Of a DNA stretch of 64,000 bases, positions 17,354 through 26,190 are shown piece after piece (position 1 is the first letter of the stretch; each line of letters opens with the position of its first letter). Below the pieces are notes generated by a model. That model saw only the letters and a list, made by a program, of their open reading frames with translations. It ran no database searches and had not been told where the DNA came from. Made by a program: the position numbers and the translations under genes. The DNA is from Bradyrhizobium sp. BR 10289. GTDB taxonomy: Bacteria; Pseudomonadota; Alphaproteobacteria; Rhizobiales; Xanthobacteraceae. The stretch covers positions 62,001 to 126,000 of the forward strand of contig NZ_JACOFR010000016.1 in assembly GCF_019455385.1 (NCBI RefSeq). The letters are read 5' to 3'.

Positions 17354-17367
17354 TTGAGGCAGGTCAA
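17354..17367 (+). promoter_or_regulatory. FixK-type box upstream of the CheY-like regulator gene
   Basis: TTGAGGCAGGTCAA has the perfect TTGA-N6-TCAA core. It lies between the fixJ stop and the ATG at 17401 (33 nt gap), where FixK2 could activate the downstream gene as a feedback arm. I recall the orthologous gene being described as FixK2-dependent in B. japonicum, but cannot check that here. Confidence 0.65.
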
Positions 17368-17400
17368 GGCCGTTGCCTGCGCCCGTGCTAGCCAGTCAGC

Positions 17401-17811
17401 ATGATCGAGATCGGCTCGCAGAATCAGAGGTTCCCAGCGGCGCCATCGGCAAGGCCTACGGTTTACGTGGTCGATGACGATGCCGCCGTGCTGGGGTCGC
17501 TGCGATTCCTGCTGGAGACCGACGGCTTCGACGTCAGGACCTTCCGGAACGCCACGGCCCTGCTGAATGCTGCCGGCCAGCCCGACTGCTATGTGATCGA
17601 CTACAAGATGCCCGACATCAACGGCATAGATCTCGCCGGCCGGCTGCGCCAGTCCGACGAAGGCACACCCGTGATCCTGATCACGGGCTATCCGGACGGC
17701 AACATTTCGGTCCGGGCCGCCGCCGCAGGCGTCAAGGACGTGATCCTGAAGCCGCTTCTGGATGACAATCTGGCCAAATGCATCCGCCACGCCATCCAGG
17801 CCCGCCACTGA
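17401..17811 (+). CDS. Single-domain (CheY-like) response regulator between fixJ and fixK2
   Basis: 136 residues: one receiver domain with acidic DDD (YVVDDDAAV), phospho-acceptor Asp in YVIDYKMPDINGIDLAG, Thr in LITGYPD and Lys in VILKPL. There is no output domain. Its receiver resembles FixJ, so it may compete for FixL phosphate or act on another kinase. The same gene sits between fixJ and fixK2 in B. japonicum. Function not settled. Confidence 0.9.
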   Translation: MIEIGSQNQRFPAAPSARPTVYVVDDDAAVLGSLRFLLETDGFDVRTFRNATALLNAAGQPDCYVIDYKMPDINGIDLAGRLRQSDEGTPVILITGYPDGNISVRAAAAGVKDVILKPLLDDNLAKCIRHAIQARH

Positions 17812-17832
17812 CCTACGGGGTTCTACGTAGGT
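17812..17832. repeat. Left copy of 21-bp direct repeat in fixK2 upstream region
   Basis: Identical to 17930-17950. Begins CCTACGGGGTTC and ends TACGTAGGT. Each copy contains a CCTACG/CGTAGG inverted repeat. It abuts the stop codon of the upstream regulator gene. Confidence 0.9.
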
Positions 17833-17929
17833 CGCCGTAGCCCGATGGAGCGCAGCGCAATCCGTGCCGGTGCCGCCGCGCCGAAGAACCGGATTTACGC
17901 TTCGCTCCATCCGGGCCACGCACCTCACG
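17833..17929. repeat. Palindromic REP/MITE-like element inside fixK2 upstream region
   Basis: The left arm (around GCCCGATGGAGCGCAGCG, from 17836) and the right arm (TTACGCTTCGCTCCATCCGG, near 17893-17914) are imperfect inverted copies of about 28 bp around a short loop. The element is bracketed by the 21-bp direct repeats, as an insertion with target duplication would be. Confidence 0.75.
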
Positions 17930-17950
17930 CCTACGGGGTTCTACGTAGGT
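17930..17950. promoter_or_regulatory. Right copy of 21-bp repeat; candidate FixJ-binding region of fixK2
   Basis: Perfect second copy of 17812-17832, 83 nt before the fixK2 ATG. The TACGTAGGTAA sequence at its right end is reminiscent of FixJ sites (GTA-rich half-sites), and FixJ control of fixK2 is established in B. japonicum. The exact site is inferred. Confidence 0.55.
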
Positions 17951-18032
17951 AACCCCCCTTAAGATATCGCGCGAAATTTTCGAAGCACCCGATACCGCGT
18001 AGGAAAGCGTCATCACAACGGAGATGGCGCAG

Positions 18033-18734
18033 ATGCTGACCCAAACGCTCAACACCCAGGCGATCAACACGCAAGTTCGCGGCAAGATTGCCCCTTCCGC
18101 CCATCCCGTCTCCGACCAGTTCGGCGCGATCGCCGGCCATGTCGGCCTCGTCGCCACTGAATTCGCCTATCGCAAGGACGAGGAAATCTACGGCGAGGAC
18201 GAGCCCGCCGAGTACGTCTATCAGGTCGTCTCCGGCGCGGTTCGCAGCTACAAGCTTCTCTCCGACGGCCGCCGCCAGATCGGCGCCTTCCACCTTCCGG
18301 GCGACGTGTTCGGCCTGGAATCAGGCCCGACCCACCGGCTCGCCGCTGAAGCCATCATTGACACCAATGTGCGCCTCGTGAAGCGCGCCAGCCTGGAGAA
18401 GGCCGCCGGCACCGACGTGCAGGTTGCCCGCAAGCTCTGGGCGATGACCGCCGGCGAGCTCCGCCACGCCGAAGACCACATGCTGCTGTTGGGACGCAAG
18501 ACCGCGATGGAGCGTGTCGCGACCTTCCTGCTGGAAATGGATCGCCGCCTCGCAGTTGCCGGCATGATGGCGCTGCCGATGTGCCGTCGTGACATCGGCG
18601 ACTATCTCGGCCTGACGCTGGAAACCGTCTCGCGCGCGCTGTCGCAGCTCCACACTCAGGGCATTTTGGGATTTTCCGGCGCACGCCAGATCGTGCTGCG
18701 CAACCGGGCGCGCCTGCACAATCTCGACGCCTGA
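18033..18734 (+). CDS. fixK2: CRP/FNR-family regulator FixK2
   Basis: 233 residues from MLTQTLNTQA. The ATG at 18024 (MAQ) is only one base from GGAG, whereas 18033 has proper spacing, so the inner start is preferred. An N-terminal cyclic-nucleotide-like beta barrel (YVYQVVSGAVRSYKLLSDGRR) without FNR cluster cysteines is followed by a long dimer helix and a helix-turn-helix (DIGDYLGLTLETVSRALSQL). The Cys in MCRRDIGDY corresponds to the redox-sensitive Cys183 of B. japonicum FixK2. It binds TTGAT-N4-ATCAA boxes. Confidence 0.96.
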   Translation: MLTQTLNTQAINTQVRGKIAPSAHPVSDQFGAIAGHVGLVATEFAYRKDEEIYGEDEPAEYVYQVVSGAVRSYKLLSDGRRQIGAFHLPGDVFGLESGPTHRLAAEAIIDTNVRLVKRASLEKAAGTDVQVARKLWAMTAGELRHAEDHMLLLGRKTAMERVATFLLEMDRRLAVAGMMALPMCRRDIGDYLGLTLETVSRALSQLHTQGILGFSGARQIVLRNRARLHNLDA

Positions 18735-18754
18735 TTTTATCCTCCCCACCCACT

Positions 18755-18790
18755 ATGGCCGGCTGAATTCGTTCAGCCGGCCATTTCTTT
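18755..18790 (+). terminator. Terminator after fixK2
   Basis: A perfect 13-bp stem, ATGGCCGGCTGAA at 18755-18767 with TTCAGCCGGCCAT at 18772-18784, closed by a stable TTCG tetraloop and followed by TTCTTT. It also overlaps the 3' end of the convergent MFS gene. Confidence 0.85.
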
Positions 18791-20104
18791 GGTCGCGACA
18801 CGCCGCGTCTCCGGCATCACGAACAGGATCAGCAAGAGCGCCGTGGCGGCGACGCCCGACAGCCCGATGAAGGCCGTGGCATTGCCGAACTTGTCGGCGA
18901 CATAGCCGCCGAGCGCCGTACTCAGCGACGCACCAATGCCGGTCGCAGTCCCCACGATGCCCTGTGCCAGGTTGAAATGGCCGCTGCCGAAGGCGACGTC
19001 GGCGACGATCAGCGGGATCATCACCGCGAACACCGCCGCCGTGATGCCGTCGAACACCTGCACCGCGACCAGCAGATAGGGGTCGCGCACGGTTGCGAAC
19101 AGCAGACCGCGGATCATCAACGCACCGAATCCGATCAGCAGCAGCGGACGCCGGCCCCACGCTTGCGCCTTGCGTCCGACGGTCGGCGACAGCAGCGCCA
19201 CGATCGCCTGAGGCACGACGATGCAGAAGGCGACGAGCACGGTCGCCCATTGGCTCGACCGTGCCGTCACGGCGCTTGCCATCAGCGGCATCATCGCGGC
19301 GTTCGCCAGCTGTAACAGCAGCACGCTCAGCGCGAAGACGATGAGCGGCCGCTGCCTGATCAGATGCCAGAGATTGGTGTCGCCGGGAACCGGCGCTTCG
19401 CGCGGCATCTCGCCGTGACAGCGCGCGATGTCGACTTCCTCCTCACGGATCCGCGACAGCGCGATCAGGGTCGGGATCGCCAGCAGGAAGGTGACGAGAA
19501 ACACCGAGCGGCTCGACAGGAGATAGCCCGCCGTGCCCATTACCGCGGCGGCAACGCCGTTGCCGAGCGAAGCAAAGCGCGCATTGCGGCCGAGCCGCTC
19601 GCCGATGGCAAGCGGGCCGACGAGGCCAAGGCTGATCGCGGCGATCGCCGGGCCCAGCACGCAGCTCGCCGCCGCATGCAAGGTGGCGGCGGTGACCACG
19701 ACGGGGAAGATCGGCATCGCCGCATAGGCAAGCGCGCAGCAGCCGATCGTCGCAATCGCAAGCGCCGCCACCAGCCGCTCGGATCTGGCGGCATCGATGA
19801 TGGCGCCGCCCGGCATCTGCCCGATCAGCGCGACGATGCCGCCGATCGACAGCACGAGGCCGATCTCGACCTGGGTCCATTTCTGGGTCGTCAGATAGAC
19901 CGCGATGAAGGGGCCGAACCCGGTCTGCACATCCGCGAGGAAGAAAATGAACCAGTCGAGGCCGCGCAGGCTCTGGCGCGACGGCGCCGGAATGCCCGCA
20001 GGCGGCGGCACCACGACGTTGTCCTGTTCAACGCGGCTCTCGCGATCCCGACGGTTCGGCTTGCTCGACAACAGCACCGGCGACCATCCCTCCCCGCGCC
20101 TCAC
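18773..20104 (-). CDS. MFS transporter
   Basis: Up to 443 residues with twelve hydrophobic segments (first near LDWFIFFLADVQTGFGPFIAVYL). A GTG start at 20104 overlaps the TGA of the PRC-barrel gene (GTGA), indicating coupled translation; a shorter form starting after the hydrophilic first 45 residues cannot be excluded. The N-terminal motif ADVQTGFGPFIAVYLT is typical of an MFS branch common in Rhizobiales with unknown substrate. The last codons form one arm of the terminator hairpin shared with fixK2. Confidence 0.85.
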   Translation of the reverse strand: MRRGEGWSPVLLSSKPNRRDRESRVEQDNVVVPPPAGIPAPSRQSLRGLDWFIFFLADVQTGFGPFIAVYLTTQKWTQVEIGLVLSIGGIVALIGQMPGGAIIDAARSERLVAALAIATIGCCALAYAAMPIFPVVVTAATLHAAASCVLGPAIAAISLGLVGPLAIGERLGRNARFASLGNGVAAAVMGTAGYLLSSRSVFLVTFLLAIPTLIALSRIREEEVDIARCHGEMPREAPVPGDTNLWHLIRQRPLIVFALSVLLLQLANAAMMPLMASAVTARSSQWATVLVAFCIVVPQAIVALLSPTVGRKAQAWGRRPLLLIGFGALMIRGLLFATVRDPYLLVAVQVFDGITAAVFAVMIPLIVADVAFGSGHFNLAQGIVGTATGIGASLSTALGGYVADKFGNATAFIGLSGVAATALLLILFVMPETRRVATKEMAG

Positions 20105-20637
20105 TGTATCGCTTGCAGCGGCTGCAGGCTGCCGGACGCACCCAACACGACCATCGGGGTGTCTTCCTTGTACTCCGGCGCAGCGGCGACCTGCGCCTTG
20201 GTCAATTCGAGGGTAATGCTGTCCTTCTTATTGGCGATCTTGCCGAACCGCATCGCATTCCAGTCCACCACGATCTTGCGGCTGCCGACCCCGAGGAAGC
20301 CACCGAAATCGATCACGGCGGCCCGCACATGGCCGGTGCGATCGACCACGACATCGACGATGCGGCCCATATCCTCGTCGGCGGCGCTACGGACATCGCG
20401 TCCGAGCACGCCATGGGCGTCGCTCGCGCCGATGATGGTCACCGACGGCGGCGGCGCGGCGTCCTTCGGGGTCACGGGCACGGTGGACGCCGGCGGTTGC
20501 GCCGCCGCCGGCGCATTCGCTTCGCTCGGGGGCGCCGTCGGTGCCGCAACGGGCAATTCCTCCGCGGCGCGCGATACCGCGACCGTCAGGCCTGCGACGA
20601 TCGCCGCGCCCAAGGCCAACCATCCGGCGCTACGCAT
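20101..20637 (-). CDS. Secreted PRC-barrel domain protein
   Basis: 178 residues: a signal peptide or membrane anchor (WLALGAAIVAGLTVAVSRA), a Pro/Ala-rich linker of about 45 residues, then a PRC-barrel domain (LGRDVRSAADEDMGRIVDVVVDRTGHVRAAVIDFGGFLGVGSRKIVVDW). Such domains occur in envelope proteins of Rhizobiales with unknown roles. Lies 20 nt after the debranching-enzyme gene and is coupled to the MFS gene. Confidence 0.85.
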   Translation of the reverse strand: MRSAGWLALGAAIVAGLTVAVSRAAEELPVAAPTAPPSEANAPAAAQPPASTVPVTPKDAAPPPSVTIIGASDAHGVLGRDVRSAADEDMGRIVDVVVDRTGHVRAAVIDFGGFLGVGSRKIVVDWNAMRFGKIANKKDSITLELTKAQVAAAPEYKEDTPMVVLGASGSLQPLQAIQ

Positions 20638-20657
20638 GACACCCTCCTTGCGCGCTG

Positions 20658-22862
20658 CTAGCGCGCCAGCACGATCGAGACCTGGATCTGGCCGCGCGTG
20701 CGCAGAACCTCCAGCGCGACGTCGTCGCCGTGACGGCTGACGCGCAGATCCACGCTGGATTCGCCGAGACGCAGATCGCGCAGGATGATCTCGTTCAGGA
20801 ACGCCGGCAGATGCGGATTGCGCAGCCGGATCTCGCCGCGTGCCACGTCGAACTCGATGCCGAGCGCCGCTTCCAGCAGCGTGAACGGCGTCGCGCTGGC
20901 CCAGGCCTGCGGCGCGCAGGCGACCGGATAGAGCGTCGGACCGCGTCGCTTCTCGCGCCGGAAGCCGCAGAACAATTCGGGCAGGCGCCGCAAATCCATG
21001 TAGGTCGCGGCATCGAACAGGCCCTTGAAGACGTGCGCGACCGAATGCTTGAGCCCGTAGTGCGCGAGGCCCAACGCGATCAGCGCGTTGTCGTGCGGCC
21101 AGATCGAGCCGTCATGATAGGACATCGGATTGTAGCGCACCTCGCCCTGCGCGACGGTGCGGATGCCCCAGCCCGAGAAGAAATGCGGCCGCATCAGGTC
21201 GGCTGCGACGAGACGGGCGCGATCCTCGCGGATCATGCCGGAGAACAGCACCTGCCCGGCATTGGAGGTTCGCACCTTGCAGGGCCGCTTCTTGCCGTCG
21301 AGGGCGAGCGCGTAGGTGCCGAGCTCCTCGCACCAGAACGCCTTCTCGAAGCGCTCCGCCAGCGCCTTGGCTTCGGCTTCGAGCTTGCGCACGCGTTCCG
21401 GCTTGCCGAGCCGCAATGCGCAGCGCGCGGCGAGCTGCTTGGCCATGTAGACGTAGCCCTGGACTTCGGCGAGCGCGATATTGCCTTCCGCAAGCTTGCC
21501 GTCGGCATGGAAGATCGCGTCGTAGGAATCCTTCCAGCCCTGATTTGCGAGCCCTTTCTCGGTGGCGCGCTGATATTCGACGAAGCCGTCCTGATCGGGA
21601 TCGCCGGGACCGTCGATCCAGGCAAGGCCCGCCTCGATGGCGGGCCACAGCTCCATCAACGTCTTCTCGTCCCCGGTGCGCTCGAAATAGCGGCCGGCCA
21701 GCAGGACGAACAGCGCGGTGGAATCCACGCTGCCGTAATATTGCGAGAACGGCACCTCGCGCAGCGCCGCCATCTCGCCGCCGCGCATCTCATGCAGGAT
21801 CTTTCCGGGCGCGGCGTCGTTCGCCGGATCGACTGCCTTGGCCTGGAAATGCGCGAGCCGCCGCAGCACGCCTTTGGCGATGCGCGGATCGACCCACAGC
21901 ATCTGGAGCGCGGTGATCAGCCCGTCGCGACCGAACGTCGTCGAATACCAGGGAATGCCGGCATAGGGATAGCGCCCCTGCGGCGTCTCGGTCATCAGCA
22001 TGTTGAGGTCGGCCATGGCCTGGCACAGCACCTCGTTGAAGATGTTGTTGGATGTCTCGATGCTGGCCGCGCCCATGGTCGACTGCCGCATCTCGCGGCG
22101 ATGGGCGAGCAAGCCCCGGAAGAAGCGCGCCGGCCTCTCCTCGACCGGCCGGTTGCAGGACGCGGCCACGAACAGCGATTTCGACTGATGCGGCTCCAGC
22201 TCGAGCTGCCAGGTCGCGGCGTTCACCGAGAGCCGGGTCGGGCGCGGATCGAAATGCAGCCCCGTGGTGCGCGCGGCATCATCGAGGCCGCGATAGTCGA
22301 ACAGCACGTCGGTCGGACCGAGCAGCTTGCTCGTCCCGGTGCCGCGGCGCGGGCGCCGTTCGCCGCGGACCTCGAACAGGTCGGCGAAATCATTGTCGAA
22401 CAGCAGTGTCAGCTCGAAACTGGCGGGACGATCGCCGTGGTTCTGCACGCCGATGCGCTGATAGGCGGTGCCGCGCCACAGGAAGATCGTGCGCACGATA
22501 TGCAGCAGATCCTTCTGCATCACGAGGCTGCCCTCGCGGTAGATGTCGGGGTTGGTGAGGTCGACCGTCAGCGCCGAATTGTCGTCGCGCAGATTGGAGC
22601 CGAGCAGCAGCGGCTGGAGATCGTCGAGCACCAGCTCCAGCCGGGCCAGATAGCGCGTATCCTGGTGAAACAGGCCGTCCGGCCCGCCGGCGGAGGCGCC
22701 GATATCGCCATGGCTGTCGAGCACGATGAACGTGTCGTCGTGCTTGAGCGAGCGCCGCGGCCGCGCCGACGGTCCCGTCATCGGGATATAGAACGGCTGC
22801 TCCGCGACCTGCTCGACGGTGCGCGTCACGGAGACGAACTTGGTGACGACTTCGGCTGACAT
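20658..22862 (-). CDS. Amylo-alpha-1,6-glucosidase (glycogen debranching-type)
   Basis: 734 residues. The N-terminal GDE_N-type beta domain (HDDTFIVLDSHGDI, FHQDTRYLARLELVLDD) is followed by an (alpha/alpha)6 glucosidase domain with PYAGIPWYSTTFGRDGLITALQ, ERTGDEKTLMELWPAIEAGLAWID and YNPMSYHDGSIWPHDNALIA, the last two containing candidate catalytic acids. It probably hydrolyses alpha-1,6 branches of glycogen or a stress glucan. GGGGAG precedes MSAEVV at 22862. The neighbouring GT4 gene lies behind a stress promoter, hinting at glucan metabolism under stress. Confidence 0.9.
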   Translation of the reverse strand: MSAEVVTKFVSVTRTVEQVAEQPFYIPMTGPSARPRRSLKHDDTFIVLDSHGDIGASAGGPDGLFHQDTRYLARLELVLDDLQPLLLGSNLRDDNSALTVDLTNPDIYREGSLVMQKDLLHIVRTIFLWRGTAYQRIGVQNHGDRPASFELTLLFDNDFADLFEVRGERRPRRGTGTSKLLGPTDVLFDYRGLDDAARTTGLHFDPRPTRLSVNAATWQLELEPHQSKSLFVAASCNRPVEERPARFFRGLLAHRREMRQSTMGAASIETSNNIFNEVLCQAMADLNMLMTETPQGRYPYAGIPWYSTTFGRDGLITALQMLWVDPRIAKGVLRRLAHFQAKAVDPANDAAPGKILHEMRGGEMAALREVPFSQYYGSVDSTALFVLLAGRYFERTGDEKTLMELWPAIEAGLAWIDGPGDPDQDGFVEYQRATEKGLANQGWKDSYDAIFHADGKLAEGNIALAEVQGYVYMAKQLAARCALRLGKPERVRKLEAEAKALAERFEKAFWCEELGTYALALDGKKRPCKVRTSNAGQVLFSGMIREDRARLVAADLMRPHFFSGWGIRTVAQGEVRYNPMSYHDGSIWPHDNALIALGLAHYGLKHSVAHVFKGLFDAATYMDLRRLPELFCGFRREKRRGPTLYPVACAPQAWASATPFTLLEAALGIEFDVARGEIRLRNPHLPAFLNEIILRDLRLGESSVDLRVSRHGDDVALEVLRTRGQIQVSIVLAR

Positions 22863-22919
22863 GAGCGGCTCCCCTGCGCTTGTTTCGGGACGCAACCAAC
22901 GCGAACGCGATTGTTGGGT

Positions 22920-24683
22920 TTACGCGGCGAACTTTGCGAGCCGGCTCATCTCCTGCGTCACCAGCTCACGGTACGGACCGTGGCCCTGCATCAGGCGGTC
23001 GGGCGCGCCGTCCTCGATGATCTTGCCGTGCTTCAGCACCACCACCCGGTCGAAATTCCGCAGCGTCGCGAGCCGATGCGCGATCGCGACCACGGTGCGG
23101 CCGCGCATCAGGCGCGACAGCGCCTCGCGGATCGCCTCCTCGGATTCGCTGTCGAGCGCGGCGGTGGCCTCGTCGAGCAGCAGGATCGGCGCGTCCTTCA
23201 GGAAGGCGCGCGCAATCGCGATGCGCTGGCGCTGGCCGCCGGACATTTTCACGCCGCGGTCGCCGACCATGGTGTCGAGCCCTTCCGGCAGGCTGTCGAT
23301 GAAGTCGCAGCGCGCGGCGATCGCCGCGCGCAGCACCTCGTCGTCGGTGGCATTCGGGCGACCATAGCGAATGTTCTCGCGAATGGAGCGATGAAACAGG
23401 GAAATGTCCTGCGGCACCACCGAGATCGCCTCCCGCAGACTGAGCTGCGTCACCTTGGAGATGTCCTGGCCGTCAATGGTAATGTTTCCCTCGTCCGGAT
23501 CGTAGAAGCGCTGGAGCAGCGTGAACAGCGTCGACTTGCCGCCGCCGGACGCGCCGACCAGGCCGACGCGCTGGCCGGGCTGCAAACGCAGGCTAAAGCG
23601 CTCAAAAATCTTTTCGCCGCCGGGATAGCCGAAGGTGACGTTGTTGTACGCGATCGCGGCGCCGCTCTTGACCAGAGGCTCGGCCTCGGGGTGATCGCGC
23701 AGTTCATGCGGCACGAGGAGCGTCGCGATCGCCTCGGTCAGGCGCGCCACGTGCTGAGTGACGTCGACCAGCGCCACCGCGAGATCGCGCGTCGCGCTCA
23801 GGATGGAGATGCCGAGTGTGCAGACCAGCACGACGTCGCCGGTGGTCGCCTCGCCCTGCTGCCACAATGTGATCGCCCACGCCATCAGGGCCACGGTCAG
23901 GACCACGGTCACGGCGGCGTGCAGCAACCGCAGTTTTTCGAGGTAGCGGAGGCTGCGGCTTCGCGCGGTCAGTTCACGGTTCACCGTCGCATCGAACCGC
24001 TCATGCTCATGGCCGATGCCGCAGAAAGCGCGGACCAGCGGCATGTTGCTGATGACGTCGATCATCTCGCCGTCGACGGCGGCGGCCTTGTCGGCAAAAT
24101 CGTCATGCAGCGGCTTGCCCGCCGCGGCCAGACGGAACATCGCGAAGACCATCCCGCCCGCAATGACGATCAGGCCGAGCGCCATGTAGGGGCTGACGGT
24201 TCCGATCAGCATGATCGCTGCAACTGTGGCGATGCACGGCGGCAACACATTCCAGACGAACATGTTCTCGACCGTGAACACCGCGTTCGATGTGGCGGTG
24301 ATGCGGCTGGTCAGCATGCCCGGCATGCGGTCGGAGAAATAGCTCGGCGCGTGGCCGGTGAGATGACGAAATATGTCACGGCGTAAATCACCGGTGACAC
24401 GGACGAAGGTGAAGCTGGCCGTCCAGCTCGCGATCCGCCACAGGAAGTTGTCGGCGGCGATCAGCGACATGAGCAGGATGAATGCCAGCCATACGCTACC
24501 GCCATGTGAGGTTCCCGCCGACAGGGCGTCGACCAGCGACTTGACGCCGTACTGGGTGCCCACCGAGCAGGCAACCGCCGCCACGACGGCAGCTAGGATC
24601 ACCAGATGCGACACCATGCGCATCCGAAGATAGCGCAAGACAAAGGCAAATGGCCTGCGCGCGTATCCAGACAGATGATCCAT
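22920..24683 (-). CDS. ABC transporter, fused permease-ATPase (exporter type)
   Basis: 587 residues from MDHLSGYARR. Six membrane helices are followed by a nucleotide-binding domain with Walker A GASGGGKST, Q-loop, signature MSGGQRQRIAIARA, Walker B ILLLDEAT and the H-loop AHR. A type IV half-exporter that dimerises. The reading frame is open to 24911, but the upstream 76 residues look non-coding and cover the promoter region. Substrate unknown; lipid, glycan or peptide export are all possible. Ends 58 nt before the debranching enzyme in transcript order. Confidence 0.9.
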   Translation of the reverse strand: MDHLSGYARRPFAFVLRYLRMRMVSHLVILAAVVAAVACSVGTQYGVKSLVDALSAGTSHGGSVWLAFILLMSLIAADNFLWRIASWTASFTFVRVTGDLRRDIFRHLTGHAPSYFSDRMPGMLTSRITATSNAVFTVENMFVWNVLPPCIATVAAIMLIGTVSPYMALGLIVIAGGMVFAMFRLAAAGKPLHDDFADKAAAVDGEMIDVISNMPLVRAFCGIGHEHERFDATVNRELTARSRSLRYLEKLRLLHAAVTVVLTVALMAWAITLWQQGEATTGDVVLVCTLGISILSATRDLAVALVDVTQHVARLTEAIATLLVPHELRDHPEAEPLVKSGAAIAYNNVTFGYPGGEKIFERFSLRLQPGQRVGLVGASGGGKSTLFTLLQRFYDPDEGNITIDGQDISKVTQLSLREAISVVPQDISLFHRSIRENIRYGRPNATDDEVLRAAIAARCDFIDSLPEGLDTMVGDRGVKMSGGQRQRIAIARAFLKDAPILLLDEATAALDSESEEAIREALSRLMRGRTVVAIAHRLATLRNFDRVVVLKHGKIIEDGAPDRLMQGHGPYRELVTQEMSRLAKFAA

Positions 24684-24859
24684 TGATGACCGACCCCGCG
24701 TGATGATTCCAGTTTTTCTCTTAGCCGAACGAACCCGATTGCTTCGCCCCGGTTCCCGGGCTGGCCGATCACGACATGCGGATGCGGACGATGTGAGAAG
24801 AGGTGATGGCATCATCGCGGCCACGCTGCAGTGTGTCGAAGATGTAACGTTCGGGAGAA

Positions 24860-24884
24860 GGAACTTCGCAAATGCGAGAACGTT
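24860..24884 (+). promoter_or_regulatory. EcfG-type general stress promoter for the GT4 gene
   Basis: GGAAC at 24860-24864, a 16-nt spacer, then CGTT at 24881-24884, matching the sigma-EcfG consensus of alphaproteobacteria (GGAAC-N16/17-CGTT). It lies 74 nt before the glycosyltransferase ATG. Confidence 0.7.
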
Positions 24885-24957
24885 CCCTGATTGGCATGCC
24901 GGTGCCGACACTCGGCGGGGGCTTTAACTTTCATGATCGCACAGAGGAGAAGGTGAG

Positions 24958-26028
24958 ATGCGCATCGCGCAGGTAGCTCCGTTGACGGAGGCTGTTCCAC
25001 CCAAGCTGTATGGCGGCACCGAGCGGGTGGTGCACTGGTTGACGGAAGAGTTGGTTGCCCTTGGACACGACGTGACACTGTTCGCCAGCGGCGACTCGCA
25101 GACGTCGGCGAAGCTGGACGCGTTATGGCCGCGGGCGCTTCGCCTCGACGGTTCCGTGCGCGATCCCAACGCGCTGCATATGGTGCTGCTGGAGCGCGTG
25201 CGGCAGAAATGTGACGACGAGGAGTTCGACTTCCTCCACTTCCATCTCGATTATTATCCGTGGTCGCTGTTCTACCGGCAGCCGACGCCGTTCCTGACCA
25301 CGCTGCACGGCCGGCTCGATCTGCCGGAGCATCAGCCCGTCTTCAACACCTTCTCGAAGATGCCCGTCATCTCGATCTCGAACGCGCAGCGGCGCCCGGT
25401 GCCGCAGGCCAATTGGGTGACGACGATCCACCACGGCCTGCCGGAAAACCTGCTGACGCCGAAGCCGGCGAAACAGGAATATCTTGCCGTGCTCGGCCGC
25501 ATCGCCCCGGAGAAAGGTGTCGACCGCGCCATCAAGATCGCGACCCATTGCGGCATTCCGCTGAAGATCGCCGCCAAGGTCGACCGCGCCGACCAGGATT
25601 ATTATGACGAGCTGATCAAGCCGCTGATCGTGAACAATCCGCTGGTGGACTTCATCGGCGAGATCGGCGACCACGAGAAGTCCGATTTCCTCAGCGGCGC
25701 ACTCGGCTTGCTGCTGCCGATCGACTGGCCGGAGCCGTTCGGCCTCGTCATGATCGAAGCCATGGCCTGCGGCACGCCGGTCGTCGCCTTCAACCGCGGC
25801 TCGGTGCCTGAGATCATCGACGAGGGGCTGACGGGCTTCGTGGTCGAGGATGTCCTCAGTGCCGCGGGCGTGGTGAACCGTCTTGCACAGCTCGACCGCA
25901 ACGCCATCCGCAAGCAGTTCGAGAAGCGCTTCACGGCAAGGCGAATGGCACTCGACTATCTCGCGGCGTATCGCAGCTTGATCGAGGCACAGGCACCGCG
26001 CATCAAGCTTGTGAGCAGCGCGGAATAA
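24958..26028 (+). CDS. Glycosyltransferase family 4
   Basis: 356 residues, GT-B fold. N-terminal LYGGTERVVHWLTEELVALGHDVTLFASGDS (the GG loop), central LGRIAPEKGVDRAIKIA, and the nucleotide-sugar motif LPIDWPEPFGLVMIEAMACGTPVVAFNRGSVPEII with the E-x7-E retaining signature. Cytoplasmic. AGGAG precedes the ATG. The EcfG-type promoter upstream predicts induction in the general stress response. Acceptor and donor sugars unknown. Confidence 0.9.
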   Translation: MRIAQVAPLTEAVPPKLYGGTERVVHWLTEELVALGHDVTLFASGDSQTSAKLDALWPRALRLDGSVRDPNALHMVLLERVRQKCDDEEFDFLHFHLDYYPWSLFYRQPTPFLTTLHGRLDLPEHQPVFNTFSKMPVISISNAQRRPVPQANWVTTIHHGLPENLLTPKPAKQEYLAVLGRIAPEKGVDRAIKIATHCGIPLKIAAKVDRADQDYYDELIKPLIVNNPLVDFIGEIGDHEKSDFLSGALGLLLPIDWPEPFGLVMIEAMACGTPVVAFNRGSVPEIIDEGLTGFVVEDVLSAAGVVNRLAQLDRNAIRKQFEKRFTARRMALDYLAAYRSLIEAQAPRIKLVSSAE

Positions 26029-26046
26029 GCGGTCGCACCCGCCACT

Positions 26047-26186
26047 CTCGTGTCCCGGACGCGCTGCAACGCTCTTGGCGTTGCGGCGCAGAGCCGGGAC
26101 CCACGCTGCAGAAACGGCTCGGGAATGCGGGCCCCGGCTCTGCAGCGCACCGCTGAAGAAGCGCTGCGCTGCGTCCGGGGCACGAG
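26047..26186. repeat. Intergenic inverted-repeat element
   Basis: The ends are near-perfect inverted copies: CTCGTGTCCCGGACGCGCTG at the left and, read on the other strand at the right, CTCGTGCCCCGGACGCAGCG. The interior holds cggctctgcagcg/cgcagagccgggacc type palindromes. A multi-copy Bradyrhizobium intergenic element by appearance. It lies between the convergent GT4 and sulfatase genes. Confidence 0.65.
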
Positions 26187-26190
26187 ATGT

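Noticed and set aside
20730..22859. 709-residue plus-strand open frame opposite the debranching enzyme
   Set aside because: No domain sense; the minus-strand gene has the glucosidase motifs and a good ribosome site.
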